A stretch of 64,000 bases of DNA from Marsupella aquatica. Taxonomy: Eukaryota > Marchantiophyta. The position numbers were made by a program, and so were the translations under genes. Location: NCBI GenBank assembly GCA_973895155.1, contig OZ316899.1:4712001-4776000 (forward strand). The letters are read 5' to 3'. Below the pieces are notes generated by a model. It did no database searches, was not told the DNA's origin, and saw only the letters and a program-made list of their open reading frames with translations. Positions 33,181 to 47,400 of the stretch are shown here, one piece after another; within the stretch, counting starts at the first letter, position 1, and each line of letters opens with the position of its first letter.

Positions 33181-34960
33181 GTGAGAATGCAAGAAAAAAT
33201 GATGTTTTCTCAACTTCTTCAAAAAACTCAAAACTTATCACCGCCGTGTAGCCCATAGGCCTAGCTCTCCAACGCTGAAAACCAGAATAAAAACCGAACT
33301 CCGATGTAAAACTTTTTCACTTTTTGGTTGGGGTGGGTAAAACTTGGAATTCTCCCCCGTTTTGACCACCTTGGGGAATAAACAAAATGTGAACTAGTAC
33401 CTGACGTCGGAAATGCAATTTGATTGGTGCACCACGTGGCCAACCTGAGGGCTACCTCCTTGCCAAAGACAAACACAAAAAGTTACCATTCGGCAGATAG
33501 AATCTTTGACGGACGGACAAAAACACGCTCTCTGTTTTTTGAAAATATTCTTGCATAGAGCAACAGGGCTCACAGGGGGCCGTTCCCCTGTCCAAGCGGT
33601 TAAAGTGGAGGGCGGCAGGTCCCGGGATGTGACTACCAATCAGAAACCAGGGAAAAGGAATGAAAATAGGGGCTAAAGGGGGTTTAAAGCCCCTTTATTA
33701 AATTGGGAGTATATAAAAAGGGGGTTCGTTTGGACAGGCGCGTACAGGGCAGGGGCGCAGGCTGCAGGAGGAGCAACCATGAAATGGCTGCCAAAAGCAG
33801 TCGTTGGTGGTGTAAAGGGCCGCGGAGGGGGGTGACCGACGGGAGGGCGATGGATGACCGGTGGACTGACGGGGGCAAAGAAGCAGTCAGGCAGCGCTTT
33901 GGTCGCGAACACGGCTGCGGCTCGCGTATGCGGGGAGGGGCGGTGGTGGGGTGCATAAAGGGAGGGCTGGGAGGGGGATCGGGTGTGTGCACACACGGTG
34001 GTGTGTGTATACACACACCAGCTTTTAAACCCCCCCCAAAAAAACCAAAAAATGCCCCCCACAATACAAAGGAAATAACACACGTTGCAAAGGATAAGAA
34101 AATAGCATGTGGCTGGTAAGGGCCCTAAAGACACTCCTCTCCAAAGTGTGATGGAGGTCTCTAGAGAGAGAGAGAGAGTCATAAATGGAGTATTTTTTGA
34201 GCAAAAAAATTGCCCGTAAGAAATCCAAAAATGCTTATGGAAACCAAACAAAAAAAGCTTGCACCTTGTAATGTTCGGATTACGGTGAGGAATCAGAGAC
34301 CGATGTTGGTGGGTTGGAAATATTTGCGCACCCGAACCATGTGTGGGTCAATCAACGGCAAAAATTCAGAACTCCTTCCTCCCGTGGGCACAAACGGTCA
34401 ATCTTGGCCTCAAAATGATCACCTCTTTGCAATCTCTCTGTTCAGCCCAAGCACTTCATGTTTCTCCCTTCAAGGCGAGTGCAATGATGAGAAACCTCGC
34501 TCAGGCAAAAGAAGACTCCATAGTCAGTCAGAAAACCAGAATTTTTCTTTTGCTCGTTGCGACGCACTTGTTACACACTCGGCAACAACCCAGCTACCAA
34601 AATGATCAGCTCGTCCCGATCTACAAGCGGAGCTATAACATGCGATGCCTCATGCACCACTAAGCTCACACCGTCAAAAAGATGAACTTTGGTCCCTCCT
34701 CCAAAAAACAAAAAGAAAACCGTCGAACATGAATGTTGCCAACTTTCTTCACAAATTCCAGAACGACAAAAACTTAGATCTCTCCGCACCACAATCTCTA
34801 TTCAGCAATTTCTTTGCACCATTAGAAAGCCCTTGCCCCGATCTATCCGCTGAGCCCAAAAACTCCAAGTTCCATGCGATGGAACTCTAGGAAATCCACC
34901 GACACTCAAAGTTGGAAAAACCATCAGGAAATCCCGCACAAACAATCTCACCTCCCACGC
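33181..34960 (-). other. unusually long leader of copia element G
   Basis: About 1.8 kb between the primer-binding site and gag. It holds a purine/pyrimidine-rich stretch, a (GA)n microsatellite at about 34,163-34,179 and a TGTGTGTATACACACA palindrome near 34,000. The ORFs here have no recognisable domains. A further old insertion is possible but no ends were found. Confidence 0.4.
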
Positions 34961-34962
34961 GT

Positions 34963-34976
34963 GCTCTGATACCAAT
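34963..34976 (-). promoter_or_regulatory. primer-binding site of copia element G
   Basis: The minus strand reads TGGTATCAGAGCAC directly after the LTR end CTCAACA(AT). This is the canonical copia primer site, complementary to the 3' end of initiator tRNA-Met or its half-molecule. Confidence 0.85.
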
Positions 34977-35319
34977 TGTTGAGCATAGATGACACTCATA
35001 ACGGTCAGCACATGACACATCCAACGCACAAGTAGTCGACACAAGAGATACATGGTTCACCTCCTCGAGGCTACGTCCCCGGGAACACACAAGAGAGCTT
35101 TTCTGAACTCTAAGCCCGTCAGCCATACCAAGTCTCCACAGTGTAAGCTCTCCTCATCTCTCAAGTGGCTCCATAACAATGAGCCTAAGTTCCACTTATC
35201 CAAGCAAACACCGTTTGGCATATAGTGTGAATCCTAGTTAACCTAACCACATCTCCAACTATGGTTAGCCTAACTACGGTTACATGTCGTAACCCTAGAC
35301 CTTGAATAAATACCTAACA
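34977..35319 (-). mobile_element. 5' LTR of copia element G
   Basis: 343 bp on the minus strand from TGTTAGG (35,319) to CTCAACA (34,977). It is highly similar to the 3' LTR at 25,139-24,821, including GACACATCCAACGC, GAGGCTAC and GTTAACCTAACCACATCTC. Gag-like element E begins abruptly at its outer edge. Confidence 0.85.
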
Positions 35320-36300
35320 TCTTCCACCATCTACTCCATTCGGAACCATTGTGAACAATGGGCCCCCACCACCGCCCCTATTGTTGAACCTCCGTTGCCT
35401 CCAACACAACCACCACCAATTCCGCCACCACCTAAGGAACCCATTCCTTCTATTGTGTGGACTTCAAAGGAAGCCGTAGCCCTAGCCACGAAATCACCTT
35501 TGTCGGAGACCGTAGAGGAGTACCAAGTAGTTTTTGGTACCTTAGCCCACAACCTGGTCCAAAAGTTTAGTCGGGAGCTGTCGGGGGACCTAGCAAAGTA
35601 TATCGGCCAACAGGTCGCTCATTACTTCCAATCGGCCTTTTTATGTTAGATCATCACCCGCGGCTTATAACCCCCTTGGAAGATGAACTTATGGCCAAGG
35701 GAAATGATATTGGGGCACTCCAAATGACTATGGAGCGCCTGGAGATGGCAACCACCACGCACCAAGAAGATTTAGTCCGCGTCTCAAATCAACGGGATGA
35801 ACTAACCAAGAGCTACTTAAGGTCAAAGGAGACCTTATGGAACTTGAGGTTGTTGTCACTGAGCTTGAGGAGGAGTCCATGGCTTGGGTTAAAAGCCTGG
35901 CCAATCTAAACGACCAATTTTTGCAGGTGGCTTAGCAGGCAAACACAGTCATTGCCGATTGGGATGAGCATTTGGCGCAAAACCAGGCCGACCTCAAAAC
36001 GATCGGTCTACTCAACACGGAGGTGGCACACCTGCAGGCTAAGGTGTACAAAGTCTCCAACAAGGCAGAGTAAGCAACTCGGGATAACCAAGCCTTGTAG
36101 GATAGGGTTACTCTGTTGGTGAGCCAGTGGAATGGGGCGGGAAATGCCTCTAACTAAGGCGGCTCAAGGTCCCAACCCAACAAAGGGACAAACCTTGGGC
36201 CAACAGCATAACACGCACAAGAGATGGTTAGAGAAGGGGGCGCTCAGGCAACCGCGGGTGACAGCAAGGAGACAGTGGTATCTTTTGAGTTAACCATAGC
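35320..36300 (+). pseudogene. gag-like element E, 5'-truncated
   Basis: It opens in the middle of the proline-rich linker (FGTIVNNGPPPPPPIVEPP), directly at the copia LTR edge, so its N-terminal half is missing. It continues LPPTQPPPIPPPPKEPIPS and LGTLAHNLV-type block GTLAHNLVQKFSRELSGDLA, then YIGQQVAHYFQ, and a coiled coil with stops (35,660-36,100). It is closest to element B. The missing half is not found on the other side of copia G, where element C ends. Confidence 0.75.
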
Positions 36301-37200
36301 AACAGAGTAGCTGTCATTAGGTGCCAATTAGCAGCACAATAGATAGGATTAGGACAAAATTGGTTAGAATCATATGACATAGGATAAGGTGTAAATCAAT
36401 GGGTTATAATGATTGATAGTAAGACTTAGAGATTAGTGTTACCGTCGACCATCCCAGCCGCTGACAGCCAACAAGGTCAGTAGGCTGATGGTCAACCAAA
36501 TGGCGTCAGTAGGTGGTTAGTCTATGAGTTTCCAGGGAAGGTAGTATCTCCCCCAACCCTTTGGCAAGTAGTATTAAAGACCCCCCCGGCCCCTCCGTCT
36601 GGGAAGGGGGGGCTTGTGGTTTATTTCAGTAAAGTAAGCTTGTATGGCGCACGGGGAGTCCCGGCCTAAGTAGGATTAGAGAGCACTAAGGAGTGAGAGC
36701 CAAAGTTGAGCTTGTTGGGCAAGTGCAAGACACTGTCTTCCAGAGACTGGGCATTGACTACCGTTAGGCCTGCTAGTCGCTTAGAAGTCGAGTCAACCAT
36801 ATACATGCTACTTCTTTATCTGAGTAAACTTGGTCTTTCCCTTTGATCTTTCCACATAGTCTATGTATTGTGCATAACTTGTCTTTAACAAAGACGCCAT
36901 TTCAAGGGACGTACCGGGTGCGGACTAATGGTAGGGTTTGTGAGAAGGTGTATGCAGAATACTTCACGAGTTCTTGTTGTTGGCAATGGCTTGAAAGTCC
37001 CCAAGCTGGGAGTTAGTCTGAGTCATTAATTGTGGGTGTGTTCTAGCGGTGGAATCTAAATATATCTATGATGTTTGGGAATACGTAATAATATAGACTG
37101 CTATATATATATAGTGTGACTTAGACTAACCAGGGCCTCTACACCCCTCCTAACCCAAAACCTCACCCTTACTGGTGGTTGAGCGTGCCCCAAGGCGTTA
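36301..37200 (+). mobile_element. LTR-like tail of element E
   Basis: Noncoding. It shares blocks with the solo LTR (minus strand of 18.1-20.9 kb) and with the tail of element F: a C-run/G-run hairpin at about 36,581-36,614 preceded by TATTAAAG, then GCACGGGGAGTCCCGGCCT (about 36,649-36,667) and GTTGAGCTTGTTGGGCAAG. The ends were not set. Confidence 0.55.
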
Positions 37201-40200
37201 ACTCGGATTTAAGGCCTGGGTTGTTGGTGCGACAAGTGATTAAAGCACCAAGAAGCCATAGCCACAAGCTTAAAGCTCTAAACAATAAACATGAAGTAAT
37301 ATTACTCTGCACAAGCTTGATGAAACGCTATAAAACTTCCACCAAAATGTAGTGCCCGCCAATGTGCAGAAGGAAATGGTAGACTATTTGTACAACAATA
37401 ACACAGAAGAATGAACCATATTTGACACTTCAATTTGAAGTCTCAATCAAAAAACTGTCCCCTCCTTTAAACACAAAAGACCTCCAACGCAAATTGAGCA
37501 ATCAAATGATCATGCAATTGTCAACAACAATTCAATCTTTCACCATGATCCAACACAATGAACACTCAGAAAGCTTTGATACCACTTATAAGAAACCATT
37601 TGGCTCAGACTAGACATGAAACATGAAACATGAGAGAGAACTCAATCTTATACTACACCAACAAGACACCATATGTGATGGAGAATCTCTTGAAGGGTTC
37701 ATAGCTCATGAGACTGTACATGTGAAAATGAGGGAGAGAATGATCTCCTTCCAACCTAGACTCCCTAGGGAACTGAGATGTGGGGGTGTAAATGAAGTGG
37801 ATCTTATCCTAAATCTAACCATAGTTGGGAACTTGAGTCAATTCCTAACAATTCCTAGTAGGACTACCAAGTTGGCTATCAAGGAATGGGATAGTCAAGA
37901 TAACCGGCTTGTCAAGCTTGCATGGAAGTAAGCTTTGGCATATTCTTGAGGCCAAGAAAATGGCTCACTTGTGACATCATCAATGCTTCCATTGGTTACT
38001 GGATAAGAGAGCACAAACCATTGTAATATACACTTAGCACATTTTTACTAACATATTTCTACATAGTGCTAACAACTCCTGCATATAGTTACTGTTAGCC
38101 TAGCATTGGCATATGTGAAGGGCATTTGACGTGTGGTCGTACAACAACATTATAATCAAACCCATCCACTGGCCAAAACATTGGGTACTGGTTGTGGTCA
38201 ATTTAGCCTTTCTGTCGTGCGAGAGTGCATGGTTATCTTCACCCACCACCATGCCCTATGCACGCCCACTAGGATATTAGGGTAGTTTACGTTCATCATT
38301 TAGACGCCATATTTGCAACTATAGTAGATGTGCTTGGTGTTCTCTAAGCAAGCATTCTCCTCTCAGTAGCACTTTGGGCAATGTTCTTGTAGGAAACCCT
38401 GGTTGTTCTTGAAGCAAATAGTCTTTGTTAGGAGCACTCCAGATCCAGTATACTTAGATTGTTCATTGCACATTCACTTCAGTTCTCCTTGAGTCTTAGC
38501 TTTAGCTTTGCAAGCACTTGGCTATGGCAGCACACTCCATGGCACCTCCACACATTTGAGGATTGACTATGACTCTTTAGATGCTCCTAGCACATCATGG
38601 CATGGTGTTGGTTTTCATATGTACTACTCACTCTACATGCTACATATATATTACATACAAGGGTTTACTTTCATGCCCCATGATTGGTGTTAATGGACTA
38701 TCATATATTATCTTTCTGGTTTTCTATTTTATTGTGTTACCTGGATGCATATAGTACATGTCTCGATATGTTATGCTACCGACTCTATATGTCACAACAT
38801 TGCGGTAATTATATTTCCTTGAACCCCTTTTGATCAAATCACACAAATGTAACTGAACAATGTATACAAGTTTCTTGATTACTTTGCTTGCATACAAAAA
38901 TTTCCTCTCTTATTGCCATTGGAATGACCATGCATCATCTGTTCCAATACTCCACTTCAAATTGATCGTCTGATAATTTATGATTGTGGCATATAGAGTA
39001 TCAACACAGAGCATATTTCTAAATACCCCGCATAACTATGGATTGTGAGGTACAAGATTATTCTAGACCTAGTATGCCAGACAATCACTTCAATTGTAGA
39101 GGATCAGTCAAAGAGGCCAACCTTAGGTGTTTCATCTAAGCGTCCTCAATCAAGGAGATGTAACACACTCCAAGGTTATCTCAAAGAGGGCATCAACATG
39201 AAACACACGGCTTCCCTTAATGTCAGAGTGGCAACTGACATGGGAAAACAACACCCAATGCTAATTCAGAGAGACTGCCAAGATAGGATTGGACTGCAAT
39301 TGCGTTTTGACCCCCAAAAAAGTCCATCCAGGTGGAGTTGCCAAAATTGGTGGACGACTGATATCTGATGTAGTTGTGCACCTTGCTCATCATGCCTAAC
39401 TAGTTACCCTTCCATGAGCTTATGTTGTGTCTCTCAACCCCCTCATCTTGACATTATTCAACCTCTTAAAATTTGTTTGAATGTGAATTGCCTCAACCTC
39501 TTCATCAAGATTCTCTAATATTGTCCAAAGGTCTCAAAGTACTCAACGGACAGAAAAGCAAGAGTGAAAGCTTGTAAAAGCCAAAAGAGGCTATGATATC
39601 AATAAGGTCAACCAATGTCTTTGAACATGAAGGATCTAAATGAAAGTCCTTCATGGTTGGAGTTTAGGGTGTGGAATGGAGATATGACACTATTTGGTAG
39701 AAATATCAAACTTTTTCAATTTTGGGCACTATATGAAGATCATTTACAGCAATCAGCAACTTTATAACCTATCTTGATCCTTACAGTAAAGTTATGGAGG
39801 AAAATGAAGACGTCCCGATTTTCATGAAGAATTGCTTTGGAAGAAAACTGGAGAAAATCACTTTTCCACTGAAGAATCGTTTTTGAAGTATCTGCGATAA
39901 CCTTGATAGAGGATTGTGGATTGGTCTGATATCTGATGGACAAGTTCTCAAGCTTGTTGGAAAGCTTACACCAAGGGCTACATGGAGAATTTCTGAAATA
40001 CTCAAAAATTGCTACTTCAAAATTTCCCGAACCGATTCTCTAGGAGTTTTGCCACTTGACTCTTAAATCATTTTCCCTCTTGTTTATCTTTCTGTTTGAG
40101 CTTTGTTTTAACTAGGTAGAATTAGATTTAGAGTGACACCACTTGTCACCTTAGAGGTTTAGGTTTAGATTTTTAAAGATCTTACCCCTACCATATCTCG

Positions 40201-41432
40201 TAGGATCTTAAGTTTCTTTTAGATAGAAATAGATTTCTAGCCTATGGAGGAAACCCCTTGATTTCTCCCAGGCTATGAGGGAGCCTATATTTGGACTCCC
40301 AAGCAAAATTTGTATGTCTTTTCTTCTGAATTGATTCGTGACCAATTTGTAGGTCTTTCTCTCATGCCAAATTGGGCTTAGGAGAGAGAATCTAATGAAA
40401 GAGAATTGCACCATCATCTAAATTGAATTCAAGCATTTCATGCACCAATCTAAGTATTCAAGTTTTGGATGTATGAATTAGAGACAGAGAATACGATGGA
40501 ATGAATGATTCAGGCGGGTCTTTGAAATCTAATAAATAGGGAATTGTATTGACTCTTACAACATAAAACAGATCACCATAGGTGTATAAGGAAGTTGGAG
40601 AGAAGAGAAAACCAATTTATCTATGGAGAAGGAGGAGAGCCTAAAGAAATTCAACTTATAATATTTTCTGAGAGAATCGTTTTAGGATTCTGTGTGTGTT
40701 GAAGATTGTAATGAAATCAGTTTAATGATTTCAAATGTTATAAATCCTTAATAAATAACTTTGGTGAATTGTGGGAACTTTGGTGTTTTAAAGCTTATCA
40801 TGTATAATTTACATGATTGGACTTACCACATAGGGTGAGGGTCAAGTTTGCATGCAAACTTGTTGTCCTAGGACTTTCTAGCAAGGTCTATATCTCCAAA
40901 TGGACTAGTGATAAAATGACACATTGACCAATAAAATGGTGAATTGTGGCTTATCTTTGTTTCAAAAGTCATTTGGAAATGTTTGGTGTTCTGCCTTTCA
41001 AAAGTTTGGAGGGTTTAATTTTATAAAGCCCTGTTTTAGTTCTTACTGATTTTCCTAGTGGACCAATTGATACCTCTGGGCATTGATATGTAGGTAAAAG
41101 ATGTTGTACCGCCTTAGTTAATAATTAGCATCCACCTAAATATTATGTTAAGATGGAGATCTTCCAGAACTGTGAATGATAGTCCACAGTTGTGATATTT
41201 CATGTTGATTAGCCCGTCTTAACTCATCTTATAATATGCTATGGGAAGTGAAATAGTAGGGCACTTGTATAAAAGACATAAGCAAACTCATTTGTACATA
41301 TCAAGGTTGTTACATTTTCAGTAATAGTTTGAAATGGTTGCATGCACAAGATAACACTACCAAGTCTGTTCATTTTTTGTGAAAGATTGACAGGGTTGCA
41401 CTTAGATGAGAAAAGGAAACTATTTTACTTAC
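37201..41432. other. no supported gene
   Basis: About 4.2 kb with only short ORFs without recognisable domains. It lies downstream of the last visible DDM1-like exon, so it could be intron or decayed TE. The remaining SNF2 helicase motifs were looked for on the minus strand and not seen. Confidence 0.4.
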
Positions 41433-44400
41433 ATTTTCGTTTTGCCTCAAAGTGTTCTTTCAAAGTATTGTTGATGAGGAAATTCTGGAAATCTGTCTGC
41501 TCCTTTGTCATTGGAGTATAGAAAATAATTTCCTTCTTGAGTGGCAAGTTTTTCTCAACTTCTTCTTTGATTCTTCGGAGCAAAAATGGTCGAAGGATGA
41601 TATGCAACTTTGTTATGACCTGCACTCATATTGCTAATGCACATCCATGTGAGGAATTGCTTTTTTGCAAACAATCACACAATACAATTTACAACCCAAA
41701 TAGGGGGTGATAACTGGCACCCAAGAAGAGTAATAGGCAAGGAAAGACCAAAGAACCCAAGGCAGGAACCGAGGCAAGCTCCAACAAGCCAAACTGTCAA
41801 CATGGGTGTTGAAGAAGCCTTAGCCACCCACTGATGGGTATGTGAGTTAATAAGACAGCAATGGGCAAATAATAAAAGAGAATGAAGAATCCATTAAAGT
41901 TCCCGAAGGATTGGAAAGTAATACCTCGATGGACTGGCAGGATGTTCACTAAATTGCCATGGACTGTATTGAAACATCTAAAATTTCTGGCATAATAATT
42001 GTTCACATGTACTGAAAAATGACCTCTACAGGCCAGCCATCTGGTGGTACCCAAATTTTAGTACCAACGTGATCACTTTGCCATCAAGCGCTTCAGAAAA
42101 CCATCAAGTCCCAAGTACCAAGGTCTTACTTGACAAGGTTATTAACTTGCCATGTGCTCTGGATGGAAAGGCCGCTTTCGAACTCAAGTAATTCAATGAC
42201 ATCGTCCAGGCCTAAGGCTATCAAGTAAGCATAGAGTGACTGTACCAGTCCATACTAGTTGCCATGGAGAGCATGTCAATCCATCCAGTCATTACTTTCT
42301 ATATGATTGAAATGCATAAATTGTGTCTTGTTGTAAATACACATATGTATTGCAGGGAAGGGGTAAAGGGCAAATACATGCCTCCATCCTTTGCTGTTCA
42401 TCTATTTCTTCACTTTTAAACCCATTGCGTTGCTTGCCTGAGAAGTCAAACCTGAAAGAAATGTTTTGAAGGACGTCACCTGTTTGTCCATTGCTAGGTA
42501 TCACTAATCATTGAATAAACAAAAACGATAAAGATAGTAGTTTAATTGAGTTTTTATCAAGTTAAGAAAATGCCTGTTTCATAGGAATGGAAACGTCATT
42601 GGAGCTTCTTATTGTGGATCCATTGTAGCAAAATTCAGAAACTGCCTTAAGCTTTGTCGACTTTCCTTACCCAGGTCTCTTCAACTCTTTGATCCAATTA
42701 TACCTTAAAACATTACCCTGATTACTATATCAAACATTTCTTCATATCTTCGAGTTGTTCTTAAAGCCCCAACCAAGGACTTATCAAGATATCAAACGCG
42801 AATGCAACAAGTGGCAGTTGTCCTAAATTCAATGTTTGGGTCGAAAGTGCCAGACTTGTCCTCAACTTAACTCCAGGTCTAAAATAAGTTGCAACACAGG
42901 CCTATGGTCCTTAACATCTTGTAAATTTATAATTGCCTAATTTGATAGTGTCATGAAGAAAGATACCCATTACTACAATCCAAAATCTTCTAAAGATACA
43001 ATCTAACTAGATAGCCTTGTCTAACTTGCTAACATGATGTGGAGAAAGATACCCTCTACACTCCAAAGCCTTTTTGAATAATTTCTAAAAACAAATTCTG
43101 ATTAGAAGATGCTACAAGCTACTTGACAACTTTCTAGCCGCATTTTGATAGTATGTAGTGGAAAAAGATGCCCACTACGATCCAAAATAGGTTAGAGGTC
43201 CTTTCTAAACATAAAAATTAATTAGACGATGCCTAAAACTACTCAACATCTTTCAAGCCCATATTTGATAAAATGTAGTGGAGGACAATGCCACTACCTC
43301 AATCTCAAATCTTCAACACGATCTGTAGACATTAATCTACTAGAAAATAATCGATCTTGACTCTCAAATTCATAATTATGTTAGTTGATGACTGTCGATT
43401 TTTTCTCTAACTATGATATGATGACAAATTTACTTCACTTTGCCTTCACTATGATCACCTCTCATATATTTTTTACATGTGTTTAAAACATGAGATCAAT
43501 ATTACTAAATTGGATTGGATTAAATTTCTGATCTAAGTGACATAGACTTATCATAATTTTGGCTAGATGATAAATTGACAACTCCAGACAAACGAGTTGG
43601 TAGAGAACACAAACAAGAATCCTGGTTTGCCGCTACCTGGGATTTGCTATTGAATAGCTCAAGAAATTGCTAAACCATGAATTTCTTATGAGCAATTTCG
43701 TATGAACAAATGAAATACTTGTTAGAATACATTAGTACACTTCAACTACTCATCCTGTTAGTAAGTTTGATAGCTAGTCAATCCTAGTAGTGTTCACGTG
43801 GATTGATACGCATGTAGGGACTAGATTTACTTGATCCCCGTGGAATAGTTCTATCCACTAAATCTATTTAGTGCATCTGGTCATTCTCATGGATATGAAC
43901 TGACACTTCTAGAGTCACCTTCCGGTGAGAAGGCAGAGGCTTACCTATTCAGTGCGACTCTTAGCTTAATCGTTCGCTCCACCTAAACTAGCAACGTTGT
44001 ATTGGCCCTACTCTGATCAATCAACCTATCTGAGTTCAATGACACACAATTATTCTTTCTTTTGTATCAGCAATTTTCCGTGGTATCAGAGCTTTGGCTG
44101 TAGTCACTTCAATTCGATTTTTGCTTTGAGGAGTAGAAGTTGAGGGACGCCTTCTACTCAATCCTCCCATTTCAATTGAATGATCTCACATCAAATTCTT
44201 GCGATTTTGTTGTATCTATATTATCAAATTTCATTCCTCTGAGAAATTGTTTCAATTCCAGCCAAATCGTGAAATCTTTACAACTCATAAGAATCATGCG
44301 GCTCATTCAATTCACCTTCCTCAATTTCTCGTAGTGCTATTGAAGGCTTGTTTATTAGTTCTTCTATCCATTCACAATGGTGAAATCTGTGCTCTTTTCA

Positions 44401-47400
44401 AAATTAATGCTATTCCAAAGTTTGATGGGACATCATACCATATCTGGAGGTCCCGGATGAATTTGTTTTTTTCTGTCCGCCCAAGGTTTAGTTGGTATTG
44501 TTGATGGAACAGTACCAAAACCTACAGCGCCTGCTGCAACAGGAACGGTAGCATCCATGACTGGGTTACCAATGGTCCAATTGCATTATCGCAAATCCTC
44601 TCGCCAATTCGCAAGTGCATCACATCAGCTCAGCAACTAATTCTGCTGAAGCCTGGACGAAGTTGGAAACTCTCTACCAAGTTCAAGATGGAGTAACCAA
44701 GATGTATCTCCAAGATGAGTTACAAACTCAAGATGGAAGATGGGGAGAGCGTCCACCACTTCCACACTTTCATTGATCAACGCTTCTCAGCTGAAGTGAC
44801 AACTACTAATTCAAGCCAATTTCTGGCACTGATGCGATCAATGCCCAACAGTTATCGAAATCTGCTGATTTCTTTGCAAGGTCAAACTAACTAACTTATC
44901 ACTCCAGAAAGTGACCACATATCTTCTCCAAGAGGAGCAGATGATGAACACAGAGGCCATTGAACCATCAACAGCTCTTTTCGTTGCTCGAGGCGTTGAA
45001 TCTCCACCGAACAAGACAACAACTGTACACCGTCGGAGGCAAGGTGGCTACACACAGCGAGGTTCTGGTCAAGGATGAAATCTTTCTAAAGGCGTAGGTC
45101 CTTTGAAACATAAAATTTCTTCCCAGTCCTTCCAACAGAGAAGAAACGTCTTCTACGACTGATTGGCAGTCTCCATCATCATCTAGTCATCAGGCCAATT
45201 ACAAAAAGATGAAGTGCTTCTATTGTCAACTGCAAGGCCATCACATTGATTGCCGCAAGAGAATCGCAGACCAAAAAAGCTGAGCAAAATGGTCTGACTT
45301 CTCAAGCAAACATCGCCTCTCAACTTGTGCTCGCAGTTGCACATTCAGTTCCGAATCCTGCGATTCCCGATATTTCTTGATATCTGGACTCTGGAGCCAA
45401 TCACCACATGTCTCATTTCGGTGAGTACTTTACGAACTGCGGTAGTTATAATGAGCTACAGGTCGTTTACGTTGGAGACAACTCCACTCAAATGATCCAG
45501 GGCTTGGCCAAGTCACTATCTTTCTTTTCGAAAAGCACCCAATATACAATCTCTAATCTCCTGCACTTTCCAGGGCAGTGTGTTTTGCACGATCCTCAAG
45601 GTGAAGTTATCACCACTAATTAACTGATAAAAGATTTAAATAAATGGGTGAAACTATTTTTACCTTCACCAATTGTTGCTGCCAATATAAGTTTTCCCAA
45701 CACTTCTGAAATCCGGCATAGTCATGTGGGACACATTAGTGCTGCCCGTATTTCTGAACTGCAATCAAAGAAAATGGCTGAAGATTTTCCTGATCACCTT
45801 CATTCTCATAATTCTTCCTGCACATCTCGTCTGTTTCGCAAATAGACTAGAAATCTCTTTTCCACCACCCCTGCTCATAGAGCCGTGGGCATATTGGATT
45901 AATTCACAGAAACATTTGTGATCCAATCTCCCCCGCCTGCTCACTCGGGTTTTCGATACATCATTCTCTTCATTGACCTTCACGTTCTACTACGGTTTAT
46001 CTCTAATGAACAAGTCAGATGCTCTTCCACGAGTTTCTCGATTTGTGACAAACGTGGAAACCCTGCATCAACCCCGTCGAATTAAGATGCTGCGTTCTGA
46101 CAATGGTGGTGAATAGTGGTCATCAGCCTTCAACAAGGTTTGTATTTCTCGACAATTTACAGCACCACACACTCCGGAACAAAACGGGTTATCTGAACCC
46201 AGAACCGTACCCTCATTAGTTCTGTTCGCTCACTGTTGACTCAATCAGCTCTTCCAACGACGTACTGGGGTGAAGCTCTTACAAAATAGATCGCCTAGCA
46301 AAGCGATGCCACCATCTAAAGCTGAATATGAATTGTGGTCCCTCACAAACTACCTTATCTCATCTTACTCCCGCTTTTGCAAAGATAACTGATATATCCT
46401 ATTTTAAAGTTAGATTTTCGTTCTGAGGAATGCGTTTTTCTTGGCTACAGTGACCAAACTCGAGGTCTGTGTCTTGAAAGCAAAAGGGATAAAAAGATTT
46501 TACTTTCCCGAGATGTTGTTGTCTTTGAAGAACAGGTCGGCTCTGCTATTTCGGACTCTCCAACTGTTTCTTCTGAAGCTGAAGATCTAGCTCTCCGTTC
46601 AGACCCTAAAATTTTCCGATGCTCTCTTAATTCAATTCTCTCAGTTATCCCTCTCCTTCCTCATCTGCTCCATCCTCACTCGGAGCACCATGTTCGCTTG
46701 CTGCATCTCCCTCACCTAGTCATTCCTCTCAGGTGTCTCATACCACACCATCTTCCAATTCCTCCCGGCCACCCTCACCTTCTTCCCCTGGTGATAGTCG
46801 AACTTTCCTTCACCATGAAAGGGGTTCAGAGGCAACCCCACCACTTGTTCAGACAGACAAAGTGAAAAAATCACAAAAGAAGTTGAGCGTTACGATGCTG
46901 TCCATGAAGCTCAGAAGGAGAAACAGAAAAGGTGGACCTTATTCACTTCATCCAGTGTATTTTCTGACCAATACCTATGAACGACCAACGACTGGACCAG
47001 ATGCACATCACTGGAAGGCTGCCAATTCTGAAGAACTGCAGAATATGCCACCATGCAAGCTTGGACACTCGTTCCACTTCCTCCAAACAGAAGTATCGTC
47101 GGCTGTCGGTGGGTTTTCAACATTAAACCCACATATGATGGAAAAATACAAAGCTCGTCTAGTCGTCAAGGGTTTCACTCAAGTTCCCGACGTTGAATAT
47201 GAGGAGAAGTTCAGTGAAACTACAATCCCTAGCCGTCGACTTCTGATAGACTTAGCTGCTTGTTTCAATCCTGAACTCCATCAGATGGACGTGATTGCTG
47301 CTTTCCTATATGGGTTTCTCCAACAGCAATTTTTTATGGACATCCCTAAAGGGCTCGAAGTCCCTGATGCTAATCTTGTCTGTCTTCTTGACAGCTCTAT

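Noticed and set aside
33673-34251. 192-codon minus-strand ORF with P, H and C-rich composition
   Set aside because: Low-complexity sequence in the leader of copia G, with no domain and overlapping alternative frames.
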